A program made the position numbers and the translations under genes. The notes under the pieces are model-generated. The model was not told where the DNA came from and did not search any database. It saw only the letters and a program-made list of their open reading frames with translations. Below, one piece after another: positions 9,555-17,968 of a DNA stretch of 64,000 bases. The stretch's first letter is position 1. Every line of letters begins with the position of its first letter. This stretch comes from DAIDKA01 sp963726995. Its GTDB lineage: Bacteria; Pseudomonadota; Gammaproteobacteria; Steroidobacterales; Steroidobacteraceae. The DNA lies in assembly GCA_963726995.1 (NCBI GenBank), contig CAVSEP010000004.1, forward strand, positions 248,001 to 312,000, written 5' to 3'.

Positions 9555-10883
9555 ATGCGATACGACCACATCGTGGTGCCGAGCGAGGGCGCGAAGATCC
9601 GGATCAATCCGGACGGTTCGATCAATGTGCCCGATGAGCCCATCATTGCCTTCGTCGAGGGCGATGGCATCGGGATAGATGTCACCCCGGCGATGCTCAA
9701 GGTGGTGGAGGCGGCGGTCGCCAAGGCCTATGGCGGCAAGCGCCGCATCCACTGGATGGAAATCTATGCCGGCGCCAAGGCCAACCGGCTCTACGGCAGC
9801 TGGCTGCCCGATGAAACCCTGCAGGCGCTGCGCGATTTCGTCGTGTCCATCAAGGGGCCGCTGGAGACCCCGGTAGGTGATGGGATCCGCTCGCTCAACG
9901 TGGCGATCCGGCAGACCCTCGACCTGTACGCCTGCGTGCGCCCGATCCGCTATTTTCCCGGGGTGGTCAGCCCCATGGCGGACGCCAGTCTCACCGACAT
10001 GGTGATCTTCCGCGAGAACACCGAGGACATCTATGCGGGCATCGAATGGGCGGCCGGCACTCCGGAAGTCCACCAGCTCATCGAGTACCTGCAGACCCAG
10101 CTGAACGTGCGGGAGATCCGCTTCCCGGCCAGCTCCGGCATCGGCATCAAGCCGGTGTCCAAGGAAGGCAGCCAGCGCCTGGTGCGCAAGGCCCTCCAGT
10201 ACGCCATCGACGATGACCGGGTCTCGGTCACGCTGGTGCACAAGGGCAATATCATGAAGTACACGGAAGGCGCCTTCCGCAACTGGGGATACCAGTTGGC
10301 CCGGGAGGAGTTCGGCGCCACCCCGATCGGCGCCGGCCCCTGGCTGACATTCCGCAACCCGCGCAGCGGCTCGCAGATCGTGGTCAAGGACGTGATCGCC
10401 GACAATTTCCTGCAGCAGGCGTTGATGCGGCCCGAAGAGTACGACGTGATTGCCACCCTGAACCTCAATGGCGATTACATTTCCGATGCGCTTGCGGCGC
10501 AGGTCGGCGGCATCGGCATCGCGCCCGGCGGCAACATCGGCGATGGGCCGGCCGTATTCGAGGCCACCCACGGCACGGCTCCCGGATTTGCCGGCAAGGA
10601 CCGTGTGAATCCGGGCTCGCTGATCCTGTCGGCCGAAATGATGCTGCGGTACATGAAGTGGACCGAGGCTGCGGACCTGATCGATAAGGGCGTCGCCCGC
10701 ACCATCGCCCACAAGGAGCTGACCTATGACCTGGCGCGGCTGCGCGAGGCCATGCGGGCGAGCAAGCGGGAGATCGCCGCGCGCCGCAATGTCGAAGAGG
10801 ACCTGCAGCGTCTGGTGCCCGGCGCCACGCTGATGAGCTGCTCGGGGTTTGCGCAGGCCATCATCCGGCACATGGATGACTGA
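9555..10883 (+). CDS. icd: NADP-dependent isocitrate dehydrogenase
   Basis: A 442-residue enzyme of the E. coli Icd type (isocitrate to 2-oxoglutarate plus CO2). The substrate loop IRSLNVAIRQ places the serine at residue 113, the same position at which the E. coli enzyme is phosphorylated by AceK, so that control is conceivable. Other landmarks: FRENTEDIYAGIEW, PVSKEGSQRLVRKA, LVHKGNIMKYTEGAF and ATHGTAPGFAGKDRVNPGS. The stop overlaps the start of the next gene by 8 bp. Confidence 0.95.
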   Translation: MRYDHIVVPSEGAKIRINPDGSINVPDEPIIAFVEGDGIGIDVTPAMLKVVEAAVAKAYGGKRRIHWMEIYAGAKANRLYGSWLPDETLQALRDFVVSIKGPLETPVGDGIRSLNVAIRQTLDLYACVRPIRYFPGVVSPMADASLTDMVIFRENTEDIYAGIEWAAGTPEVHQLIEYLQTQLNVREIRFPASSGIGIKPVSKEGSQRLVRKALQYAIDDDRVSVTLVHKGNIMKYTEGAFRNWGYQLAREEFGATPIGAGPWLTFRNPRSGSQIVVKDVIADNFLQQALMRPEEYDVIATLNLNGDYISDALAAQVGGIGIAPGGNIGDGPAVFEATHGTAPGFAGKDRVNPGSLILSAEMMLRYMKWTEAADLIDKGVARTIAHKELTYDLARLREAMRASKREIAARRNVEEDLQRLVPGATLMSCSGFAQAIIRHMDD

Positions 10884-11508
10884 GCTCTACGACCGCCACT
10901 GCACCGCCTGCCCGCGGCTCGCGAAATTCCTGCGGGACTCCAAGCTGCGCTTCCCGGACCATGTGTGCCGGCCGGTGCCGGCATTTGGCGATCCGAAGCC
11001 CTGGCTGCTGATTGCAGGTCTGGCGCCTGGATTGCATGGCGCCAATCGCACCGGCCGGCCTTTCACCGGTGATTACGCGGGCGTGCTGCTCTACGAAACG
11101 CTGTTCGGCCTGGGGCTATCGAACCAGCCCAATGGCAAGGATCCGGATGACGGCCTGGCGTTGAAAGGGGTGCGCATCACCAATGCCGTGAAATGTGTGC
11201 CGCCGGAAAACAAGCCCGACGGGGCAGAGATCCGCCGCTGCAACAGCTACATGGCGGCCGAAATCGCGGCCCTGCCCAGTATCCGGGTCATCCTGGCGCT
11301 GGGTCGGATAGCCCACGAGGCGGTGCTGATGGCACTGGGCCAGAAGCGCAGCGGCTTCAAGTTTGCCCACGCCGCCGAGCACCGGATCGGCGAGCGGCAT
11401 TTCATCGACTCCTACCACTGCAGCCGCTATAACACCCAAACGCGCCGCCTGACGCCGGAAATGTTCCGCGCCGTCCTGGGCCGGGCGGTGGAGCTTGGCC
11501 ACGTTTGA
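10876..11508 (+). CDS. uracil-DNA glycosylase, family 5 (UDGb)
   Basis: A 210-residue Fe-S uracil/hypoxanthine-DNA glycosylase. Motif A reads GLAPGLHGANRTGRPFTGD, the family 5 form; motif C is SYHCSRYNTQTRRLT (usually SYHPS). The early cysteines (HCTACPRL), VCRPV and VKCVPPENK supply the cluster ligands. It removes deaminated bases before base-excision repair. ATG 10876 is chosen since MTELYDRHCTACPRL fits the family; it overlaps icd by 8 bp and uvrC by 14 bp, so the two repair genes and icd look cotranscribed. Confidence 0.9.
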   Translation: MTELYDRHCTACPRLAKFLRDSKLRFPDHVCRPVPAFGDPKPWLLIAGLAPGLHGANRTGRPFTGDYAGVLLYETLFGLGLSNQPNGKDPDDGLALKGVRITNAVKCVPPENKPDGAEIRRCNSYMAAEIAALPSIRVILALGRIAHEAVLMALGQKRSGFKFAHAAEHRIGERHFIDSYHCSRYNTQTRRLTPEMFRAVLGRAVELGHV

Positions 11509-13312
11509 TGCGAAGGAGTTCGTCGGTTCACTGCCCAGGCGACCGGGCGTGTACCGCATGTACGGTGCGAAACAGGACCTGCTGTATGTGGGCAAGGCGC
11601 GCAACCTGCGCGATCGCGTCGGCACCTACTTCAATCCCAGCAATGTATCGCCGAAGGTGCACGCGCTGGTGCAGCAGATCGCCGCAATCGAAGTCACGGT
11701 CACGCACTCGGAAGTCGAGGCGCTGCTGCTGGAATTCAACCTCATCAAGGAGCACCGGCCGCGCTTCAACGTGGTGCTGCGCGATGACAAGAGTTTCCCC
11801 TACATCCAGCTGCGCACCGACCATGAGTTTCCGAAGCTGACCTTCCATCGCGGCGCGCGCTCGCAGCCCGGGCGTTATTTCGGACCGTTCCCGAATGCTG
11901 GCGCGGTGCGCGAGACGCTGCAGGGACTGCAGAAGCTGTTCCGGATCCGCAATTGCCGGGACTCGTTCTTCGCCAATCGCAGCAGGCCCTGCCTGCAGCA
12001 CCAGATCGGTCGCTGTTCGGCTCCTTGCGTGGGCCTCATTGATCCTAAGGCCTATGGGCAGGATGTGGATGCCGCGGTCAAGGTGCTCGAGGGCCGCAGC
12101 CAGGAGGTCAACACCCAGCTGCTGGCGCGCATGGAGGAGGCCGCGGCGCGCCTGCAGTTCGAGCGCGCGGCGCAGATCCGCGATCAGCTGGCGGCGCTGG
12201 CGAATGTCCAGTCACAGCAGATCGTGACCGATGAGGAGGCGGGCGATGCGGACGCCTTCGCCATCGTCGGTGAACCCGGCGAATATGCCATCAGCGTCAT
12301 GCTTATCCGGGGCGGCCGCAATCTGGGCACGACCAGTTATTTTCCGCGGGCGGCGCTGGCCGATCCGGACGAGGCCCTGGGTTCCTTCATCCTGCAGTAC
12401 TACACGGGGCAGGAGCCGCCTGCCGAGGTGCTGCTGGGCCTCGCGCTGCCCGACAGTGAGGCCATCGGCGAGGTGCTGCGGGAACGCGCCCCGCGTGCCG
12501 TGATGGTGCGAAAACCCGTTCGCGGCATCGCCGCCCGGTGGGTGGAGCTCACCCAGGAGAACGCGGCCCAGGCCCTGCGCATGCGCCAGGCGCAGCGACG
12601 CAATGCTGCCGAAATGCTGCTGGCCCTGGCCGATTCCCTGGAACTTGCGTCAGTCCCGCAGCGCATCGAGTGCTTCGACATCAGCCACACGGCGGGTGAG
12701 GGCACGGTGGCCTCCTGTGTGGTTTTCGGGCCCGAAGGACCTCAGAAGAAGGACTATCGGCGCTTCAACATCGCCGGGATCACCCCGGGGGATGACTACG
12801 CAGCCTTGCATCAGGCCCTGCAGCGGCGCTACACCCGGGTCAGGGACGGTGAGCAGGTCAAGCCGGATTTACTGCTGATTGACGGAGGAGCCGGCCAGAT
12901 CGCGGCTGTTCATGCTGCGTTAGCCGAACTTGGGATCATGGATCTGGCGCTCGTCGGGGTCGCCAAGGGACCGGACCGAAGGCCCGGGCAGGAGCGACTG
13001 TTCGTCTTCGGCGAGGCGGTACCCCGGACGCTGGCCCCGGAGTCCTTGGGCCTGCGCCTGATCCAGCGCATCCGCGATGAGGCGCATCGCTTTGCCATCA
13101 CCGGGCACCGCAAACGCCGGGCACGACGCTTCAACGAATCCATCCTGGAAGCCATCCCCGGCCTGGGGCCGGCCCGCCGCCGCGCCTTGCTGCGACATTT
13201 CGGGGGGCTGCAGGGTGTGTTGCGCGCCGCGGTGGCCGATTTCGAGCAAGTGGAAGGTATTGGCGCATCCCTGGCCCGCAGCATTTATGATCACCTGCAT
13301 CCAGGCGCGTAG
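11495..13312 (+). CDS. uvrC: excinuclease ABC subunit C
   Basis: A 605-residue UvrC, the dual-incision nuclease of nucleotide excision repair. Domains in order: GIY-YIG nuclease (RPGVYRMYG ... LLYVGKARNLRDRV, residues ~15-95), cysteine-containing linker (CLQHQIGRCSAPCVG), UVR helix pair for UvrB contact (~200-235), RNase H-like endonuclease core (IECFDISHT, LLIDGGAGQ) and C-terminal helix-hairpin-helix pair (IPGLGPARRRALLRHFGG ... VEGIGASLARSIYDHL). The start is an unusual TTG at 11495 inside the glycosylase gene, with GGAG only one base ahead, so the exact start is uncertain. Followed by pgsA as in most gammaproteobacteria. Confidence 0.95.
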   Translation: MATFDAKEFVGSLPRRPGVYRMYGAKQDLLYVGKARNLRDRVGTYFNPSNVSPKVHALVQQIAAIEVTVTHSEVEALLLEFNLIKEHRPRFNVVLRDDKSFPYIQLRTDHEFPKLTFHRGARSQPGRYFGPFPNAGAVRETLQGLQKLFRIRNCRDSFFANRSRPCLQHQIGRCSAPCVGLIDPKAYGQDVDAAVKVLEGRSQEVNTQLLARMEEAAARLQFERAAQIRDQLAALANVQSQQIVTDEEAGDADAFAIVGEPGEYAISVMLIRGGRNLGTTSYFPRAALADPDEALGSFILQYYTGQEPPAEVLLGLALPDSEAIGEVLRERAPRAVMVRKPVRGIAARWVELTQENAAQALRMRQAQRRNAAEMLLALADSLELASVPQRIECFDISHTAGEGTVASCVVFGPEGPQKKDYRRFNIAGITPGDDYAALHQALQRRYTRVRDGEQVKPDLLLIDGGAGQIAAVHAALAELGIMDLALVGVAKGPDRRPGQERLFVFGEAVPRTLAPESLGLRLIQRIRDEAHRFAITGHRKRRARRFNESILEAIPGLGPARRRALLRHFGGLQGVLRAAVADFEQVEGIGASLARSIYDHLHPGA

Positions 13313-13348
13313 CCTGCCGCGTGCAAGTAAGTTGCCCTAACACAACAA

Positions 13349-13960
13349 ATGGAAGTTTCAGTGTCAGATCCCGCGGGCACAGATGCAGAGGGCGCCGCCA
13401 GGCCAACGCCCTGGACCGTGCCCAATATCCTGACCTGGATCCGGATCGCGGCCATTCCGCTGGTGATCCTGGCCTTCTATGCGCCGTACCACTGGCACAA
13501 CCTGGCCGCCTGCGTGGTGTTCGCCGCAGCGGGCATCACCGACACGCTGGATGGCTATCTGGCGCGCAAGCTCGGACAGATCACCCGCCTTGGCGCCTTC
13601 CTGGATCCGGTGGCCGACAAGCTCATCGTCGCCACGGCGCTGGTGCTGCTGGTGGCCCGGGATCCACGGCTGCTGGTGGTGCTGATGGCCATCGTCATCA
13701 TCGGCCGCGAGATCGCCATCTCGGCACTGCGCGAATGGATGGCGGAGCTGGGGCAGCGGCGCAAGGTGGCCGTGTCGTTGCTGGGCAAGTACAAGACGAT
13801 CTTTCAGGTGGTCGGCCTGTCGATGATGTTCTATCGAAGCCCGCTGTGGGGCCTGGATATCTACCTGATCGGCGTCGGATTGACCGTGCTGGCGGCGGTG
13901 CTGACGCTGGTTTCCATGGTGTCGTACATGCGGGCGGCGTGGCCGGATTTACGCAGTTAA
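13349..13960 (+). CDS. pgsA: CDP-diacylglycerol-glycerol-3-phosphate 3-phosphatidyltransferase
   Basis: Inner-membrane enzyme that makes phosphatidylglycerophosphate from CDP-diacylglycerol and glycerol 3-phosphate. The CDP-alcohol phosphatidyltransferase signature is complete: D68-G69, A72-R73, G82, D86 and D90 within DGYLARKLGQITRLGAFLDP. Several hydrophobic segments fit a polytopic protein of 203 residues. The N-terminal ~20 residues are polar and not typical, so GTG 13361 is an alternative start. The uvrC-pgsA-tRNA order is conserved. Confidence 0.93.
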   Translation: MEVSVSDPAGTDAEGAARPTPWTVPNILTWIRIAAIPLVILAFYAPYHWHNLAACVVFAAAGITDTLDGYLARKLGQITRLGAFLDPVADKLIVATALVLLVARDPRLLVVLMAIVIIGREIAISALREWMAELGQRRKVAVSLLGKYKTIFQVVGLSMMFYRSPLWGLDIYLIGVGLTVLAAVLTLVSMVSYMRAAWPDLRS

Positions 13961-13974
13961 GTGCCTCATTCGCC

Positions 13975-14002
13975 TTGACTTCACGGCCCCACCCCCTACA
14001 AT
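13975..14002 (+). promoter_or_regulatory. sigma70-type promoter of the tRNA operon
   Basis: TTGACT at 13975-13980 and TACAAT at 13997-14002 are separated by 16 bp, and the -10 ends 20 bp before the mature 5' end of tRNA-Gly. A GC-rich discriminator follows the -10, which is usual at stringently controlled stable-RNA promoters. Prediction from consensus only. Confidence 0.65.
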
Positions 14003-14022
14003 TCCGCCTCCGCACTTGAGAG

Positions 14023-14098
14023 GCGGGAATAGCTCAGTTGGTAGAGCGCAACCTTGCCAAGGTTGAGGTCGCGAGTTCGAGCCTCGTTTCCCGCTCCA
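14023..14098 (+). tRNA. tRNA-Gly (GCC)
   Basis: A 76-nt cloverleaf: acceptor GCGGGAA pairing with TTCCCGC, D arm with TAGCTCAGTTGGTAGAGC, anticodon stem CAACC/GGTTG with loop TTGCCAA (anticodon GCC at 14056-14058), T loop GTTCGAGCC, and encoded CCA at 14096-14098. First gene of the tRNA-Gly/tRNA-Cys pair downstream of pgsA. Confidence 0.95.
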
Positions 14099-14133
14099 AC
14101 TTCTCAAGATCCGCGACAAATCCGTAGGTCACT

Positions 14134-14207
14134 GGCTAGGTGGCAGAGTGGTCATGCAGCGGCCTGCAAAGCCGTCTACGCCGGTTCGATTCCGACCCTA
14201 GCCTCCA
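14134..14207 (+). tRNA. tRNA-Cys (GCA)
   Basis: A 74-nt cloverleaf: acceptor GGCTAGG with CCTAGCC, anticodon GCA in the loop CTGCAAA, T arm CCGGTTCGATTCCG, CCA encoded at 14205-14207. Its 3' part serves as the attachment site of the island array that follows; the last 48 bp are repeated exactly at 17011-17058 and partial copies recur further right. Confidence 0.95.
14160..14207 (+). repeat. attachment site (3' part of tRNA-Cys), left end of island array
   Basis: The 48 bases from the anticodon stem to the CCA end of tRNA-Cys recur without mismatch at 17011-17058. tRNA 3' ends are the usual targets of tyrosine integrases, and an integrase stump lies immediately downstream, so this is read as the chromosomal junction that keeps the tRNA intact. 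Confidence 0.85.
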
Positions 14208-14436
14208 ATAAACCACTTTCTCCAAGGCCCAAATCCTCGATGAAAATCGAAGAACGGGCCGTGAACTGTCCGTTGCGGCTTGGCTGAAAACGGTCTGGTA
14301 CGGGCTCAAAAGGGCTCGTTCCAGTGGGTCCGGGTGGCAAAAACCACCTCATTACGGCCCACAATCCGTTGACGGCCAAAAAGCATAAAAAGCATCGCCA
14401 TACGCCTGCGTCGCCTAACCACTTCAGGAGATGCAG

Positions 14437-15126
14437 ATGCCGATCTTTGTTCGTACCCGCAATGGCGGGAAGTCGTACGTGTTGCGCGTGAAGCACGCCA
14501 GACTCCCCAAGACCGCTTACATGACCTTTGACAGCGAGGCAGAGGCGCGCCGAGCCGGCGAACTTGCCGAGGCCGCTCTCAACCGAGGAGAGCTGCCCCA
14601 ATGGCTGCAGGACACCAAGGAGAGCCCCTACCGCACGATCGCGCAGGTCGTTCGCGCATTTATGCGCAACGGCAAGGTGGCCGACAGTACCTCCGATGTA
14701 CTCGAAACGATCCTCAAGGACCTGGGGGATTGCGAGCTCGCCCAGGTCAACTATGACTGGGCTGAGGCCTGGATCCGTACGATGAAGCGCGAGAGGCAGC
14801 TTAAGCCGGGCACGATTCGCAAGCGCAAGGGAGCCCTTTCGCGGGTCCTGGACTGGTTCATCAGGGCACACCCGATTCACCTGTTGGACAACCCATTGCG
14901 GCTCTTGCCGCACGGCTACTCGGGCTACGATGCCGAGTCAGTCGATGTCCTGCGCGAGCAGGGCATCGACACGCCCGAGGACATCAAACGCAACCGGCGC
15001 ATCGATCCGGACGAGGAGCGGCGGATCCTCGATTATCTCGAGGAGCATCTCGCGAAGGCGGAAACGCTCGAGGAGCGGGCCGAAGCCGAAGGGCAGATCT
15101 TGACTATATCAATCATAACTCATTGA
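14437..15126 (+). pseudogene. tyrosine recombinase (integrase), N-terminal part only
   Basis: About 229 residues resembling the arm-binding and core-binding domains of a phage/island integrase (KSYVLRVKHARLPKTAYMTFDS, IAQVVRAFMRNGKVADS, LKPGTIRKRKGALSRVLDWFI). The catalytic domain with the R-HxxR-Y residues is missing: the frame runs into an AT-rich stretch and stops. ATG 14437 is chosen because GGAG at 14427-14430 touches the earlier ATG 14431 but lies 6 bases before 14437. Position directly after tRNA-Cys fits an integrase that once used that site. It cannot be active alone. Confidence 0.75.
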
Positions 15127-15148
15127 TGTATAAGATTTAGGACAGATT

Positions 15149-15230
15149 AAACTAAGTTAAGTAATACTTTATAAACTAAGTTAGATAAGTCTATGTATAC
15201 TAAATAGCGTAATGCGCCTAAAACTAAGTT
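15149..15230 (+). promoter_or_regulatory. phased palindromic repeats upstream of the fic gene (probable operator)
   Basis: The 10-mer AAACTAAGTT occurs exactly at 15149, 15173 and 15221, spacings of 24 and 48 bp; at the missing register (15197) ATACTAAATA matches 7 of 10. Each unit contains the perfect palindrome AACTAAGTT. The block is AT-rich in a GC-rich neighbourhood, ends 8 bp before the fic start, and includes a good -10 hexamer TATACT at 15196-15201. Regular spacing near a multiple of the helical turn suggests cooperative binding of a repressor, possibly the protein's own N-terminal domain. Confidence 0.65.
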
Positions 15231-15238
15231 GAGCCATC

Positions 15239-16780
15239 ATGGCGAGCCCAAACGAAAAGATTGCGACCTCACTGGAAGCCTTGCGCAAGTTGCAGGCTGG
15301 CGGGCGGCGCGTCTTCTCTGCCCAGGAGCTCAGTCGCGTTCATCGCGACCGCCTGGTGAAGCACGGCTACCTGCAGCGGGTCATCGACGGCTGGCTCATC
15401 AGCGCGAGTCCCACCTCACAGCCTGGCGAGAGCACGCCGTGGCTGACCGCCTTCTGGGAGTTCTGCGGCCGCTACTGTGAGGCCCGTTTCGCGACCAACT
15501 GGCATCTGTCGGCCGAGCAGTCGCTGCTGCTTCAAGTCGGCACCACCGTGATCCCGAAGCAGGTCATCGTTTACAGCCCCAAGTCTCAGAACAACAAGAT
15601 TGATCTGCTGCACGAGACCTCTCTCTACGACATCAAAGAGACGCAGCCGCCGCCAGCGGAAGACCTGACAGTATTCGACACCCTTCGCGTGTTCAGCCTG
15701 GAGGCTGCGCTCACGCGCGTGCCCGATGCGTTTTTTGCTGCGAAGCCGCTCGAAGCCGAGATCGCACTCAATAGCGTTCGCGACGCATCGGGCATTCTGC
15801 GAATCCTTCTGCGCGGCGGACACTCCGTTGTGGCGGGGCGGCTCGCCGGGGCGTTTCGCAGGATCGGCCGTGGCCCTCTCGCCGATGAGATCGTGGCGGC
15901 CATGCGCTCGGCGGAACACACCGTAGCGGAGAGCGACCCTTTCGTGGCGGCTCCCTGGGTCGGGCGACGCGTCGGGGCCGGCGAGGCACCCATTGTCGGG
16001 CGACTTCACGGACTGTGGGCGCTGACGCGCGAGACCGTAATCGCGGCGTTTCCGGAGGCACCAGGCTTGCCCCATGACCGGGATGCTTACTTGCATCAGG
16101 TCGATGAAATCTACGTCACCGACGCCTATCACTCGCTATCGATCGAGGGCTACCAAGTGACGGCGGAGCTGATCGAGCGGGTACGCACCGGTGCGTGGCG
16201 ACCGGAAACCAACGAGGAAGATGAAAGGAGCCGCAATGCCATGGCCGCGCGCGGTTATTGGCAGGCCTTCACCGCCGTCAAACGGGGAGTCGCAGCCGTA
16301 CTGGGAGGGGCGCCCGCCGCAGAGCTCGCACGCGATTCGCACCCGGAGTGGTATCGCGAGCTGTTCCAGCCCTCGGTGGCGGCGGGCCTCGTGGCCCCTG
16401 CGGCGCTTGCAGGCTACCGGCACGACTTCGTTTACCTCAAGACCTCCCGCTATGTGCCCCCGCGCTGGGAGACGGTACGGGATGCGATGCCGACGCTGTT
16501 CGACTTGATGGCGGCGGAGCCTGAGCCTTCAGTTCGGGCAGTGCTCGGACACTGGCTCATCGGGTACATCCATCCGTACATGGACGGCAATGGACGCATC
16601 GCCCGCTTCCTGATGAACGTGATGCTCGCCTCAGGCGGCTACCCCTGGACCGTCATTCGCCTGGAAGACCGGGCCCGGTACCTTACCGCGCTGGACCGTG
16701 CGAGTCTGGATCAGGACATTGGGCCGTTCGCTCAGCTGATCGCAGAGCGCGTCCAGGGCGGCCCACCGACCAAGGCCTAA
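15239..16780 (+). CDS. Fic domain protein with N-terminal AbiEi-like winged helix
   Basis: A 513-residue protein. Residues ~5-60 (VFSAQELSRVHRDRLVKHGYLQRVIDGWLI) resemble the winged-helix start of AbiEi-type antitoxins; I infer DNA binding. The C-terminal half is a Fic AMPylation domain: the catalytic loop is HPYMDGNGRIAR at 445-456 (consensus HPFx[D/G]NGRxxR, with Tyr for Phe), and the inhibitory helix motif S299-L-S-I-E303-G304 matches [S/T]xxxE[G/N]. Fic enzymes transfer AMP (or another nucleotide part) onto target proteins; the Glu of the inhibitory motif normally keeps them silent. So toxin, its inhibitor helix and a possible repressor are in one chain. GC content matches its neighbours, but the upstream block is AT-rich. 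Confidence 0.85.
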   Translation: MASPNEKIATSLEALRKLQAGGRRVFSAQELSRVHRDRLVKHGYLQRVIDGWLISASPTSQPGESTPWLTAFWEFCGRYCEARFATNWHLSAEQSLLLQVGTTVIPKQVIVYSPKSQNNKIDLLHETSLYDIKETQPPPAEDLTVFDTLRVFSLEAALTRVPDAFFAAKPLEAEIALNSVRDASGILRILLRGGHSVVAGRLAGAFRRIGRGPLADEIVAAMRSAEHTVAESDPFVAAPWVGRRVGAGEAPIVGRLHGLWALTRETVIAAFPEAPGLPHDRDAYLHQVDEIYVTDAYHSLSIEGYQVTAELIERVRTGAWRPETNEEDERSRNAMAARGYWQAFTAVKRGVAAVLGGAPAAELARDSHPEWYRELFQPSVAAGLVAPAALAGYRHDFVYLKTSRYVPPRWETVRDAMPTLFDLMAAEPEPSVRAVLGHWLIGYIHPYMDGNGRIARFLMNVMLASGGYPWTVIRLEDRARYLTALDRASLDQDIGPFAQLIAERVQGGPPTKA

Positions 16781-16788
16781 AGAGGCCA

Positions 16789-16805
16789 GGCGCCCCCTTG
16801 GCGCC
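16789..16805 (+). terminator. GC hairpin after fic (weak terminator candidate)
   Basis: GGCGCC at 16789-16794 and 16800-16805 can pair around a 5-base loop, 8 bp after the fic stop. No T tract follows, so termination is uncertain. Confidence 0.25.
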
Positions 16806-17010
16806 GTCCGTGTGCGCAACCACCGCAGACCATCCTGCGCATTCTCGAGGACCCGCCGCACCGCCGAGCGCGGCTGCCCGGCACGCTGGGGCAACCCTCC
16901 ATGAGGCATACTTCAGGGGCAGGCCTCTATGGTGCGTTGTGAGGATGAGTTCAAAAGTGGCTAATCTTGGTGGCGAAATGCGTTTGACGCTGGCCGGCTA
17001 GCTCTCGTAA

Positions 17011-17058
17011 CGGCCTGCAAAGCCGTCTACGCCGGTTCGATTCCGACCCTAGCCTCCA
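17011..17058 (+). repeat. attachment-site copy (48-bp repeat of tRNA-Cys 3' part)
   Basis: Identical over 48 bp to 14160-14207, including the CCA, but lacking the 5' half of the tRNA, so it cannot fold as a tRNA. It closes the first module (integrase stump plus fic, about 2.85 kb) as a direct repeat. Confidence 0.9.
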
Positions 17059-17159
17059 GAATAGAAGCGTTTTTCCTCCGGAATCGGAGACCGCTTTCAC
17101 GAAGCCTGGACACAGAGCGTCGAGCGCCAATCATGGTGCGCATCGCCTTGAATTTGACG

Positions 17160-17471
17160 CTATGCGGCCAACTTCAGCCGCGGATCAAGGCCAGCCCGCG
17201 CCGCGAGGGTCAGCAGCACGTCGAGGCTGAAATCCTGCCATCCACGCTTGATTAGCCGTGACACGCGCGGCTGGGTAATGCCCAGGTGTTTGGCCGCTTC
17301 TGCCTGGGTCCACCCCTTGGCTTTCAGCTGCTGTTCCAGGCGGATCATCACTTCGGCGCGCAGAGCCATGACGCGGGCTTCGGCCGGATCAAAACCCAGG
17401 TCAAGGAATACATTGCCGCTGCCCCTGATACGGCGGGTATCGGAGAAGCGCGCGTCTGCCTTCTTGCTCAT
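17160..17471 (-). CDS. HigA-like antitoxin, XRE-family helix-turn-helix
   Basis: A 103-residue protein with a Cro/CI-type helix-turn-helix at ~45-95 (LKAKGWTQAEAAKHLGITQP then RVSRLIKRG). The family partners RelE/HigB-type (phage Gp49-like) toxins, binds them and represses the operon. Here the partner gene lies upstream and overlaps by 4 bp (ATGA), the usual higB-higA order. The antitoxin itself looks intact although the toxin is rearranged. Confidence 0.82.
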   Translation of the reverse strand: MSKKADARFSDTRRIRGSGNVFLDLGFDPAEARVMALRAEVMIRLEQQLKAKGWTQAEAAKHLGITQPRVSRLIKRGWQDFSLDVLLTLAARAGLDPRLKLAA

Positions 17472-17770
17472 GGCTTGGCTCCAATCACCTTGTACCGGAC
17501 CTGGGCCAGATCGATTTCCGATTTGGCCGTCTTCAGGGTCTTCTTCTGGAAGGCGTGAAGCACGTAAATTGCTGCCCCGAATTCAACTACACATAGATCA
17601 CCGGAACGGATAGGCATGGGTTTGAGGCTGGCTCGGCGACGAACTGAGGCATATGAGATTCGGGTCCGGATGTGAACCCGCATCAGCTCCACGCCGATGT
17701 CATGCCGGACACCCGCAGGCGTCGCCACCAAGTGATCCCGGCAGGAACCGAGAAACACCAACGGTCTCAT
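17468..17770 (-). CDS. HigB/RelE-like toxin, internally rearranged
   Basis: Ends match the Gp49-like HigB family: RPLVFLGSCRDHLVATPAGVRHDIGVELMRV at the start and FGAAIYVLHAFQKKTLKTAKSEIDLAQ at the end. The middle does not. On this strand it reads IRTRISYASVRRRASLKPMP, but the complementary strand of that piece encodes AYEIRVR, the strand expected after KPMP in the family (the remnant at 40806-41034 has the normal order KPMPIVGAGAYEI). So a piece of roughly 24 bp is inverted and lies before instead of after KPMP; the FRVIYV strand is also out of frame. The open frame could start at 17812, but ATG 17770 fits the family. Probably inactive as an mRNA nuclease. Confidence 0.7.
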   Translation of the reverse strand: MRPLVFLGSCRDHLVATPAGVRHDIGVELMRVHIRTRISYASVRRRASLKPMPIRSGDLCVVEFGAAIYVLHAFQKKTLKTAKSEIDLAQVRYKVIGAKP

Positions 17771-17968
17771 CGAGGGCGGCACAGGCGGCTGCGCAGGCTT
17801 TTTCGACTTCACCCCTCAAATATATCGATACCTGCATAGCAATACATGTACTTGCATAAGAGCGGCTACTGCCACAAATCCAGGCATTTGCGGGCGGGGC
17901 CATACTGCCTTCAAAATATGTCAATACATAGTATTGACATCCTAGGATATCGGTTTTAGACTACGATC

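Noticed and set aside
9534..10871. 445-codon minus-strand open frame
   Set aside because: Shadow of icd; composition is an antisense translation of the conserved enzyme.
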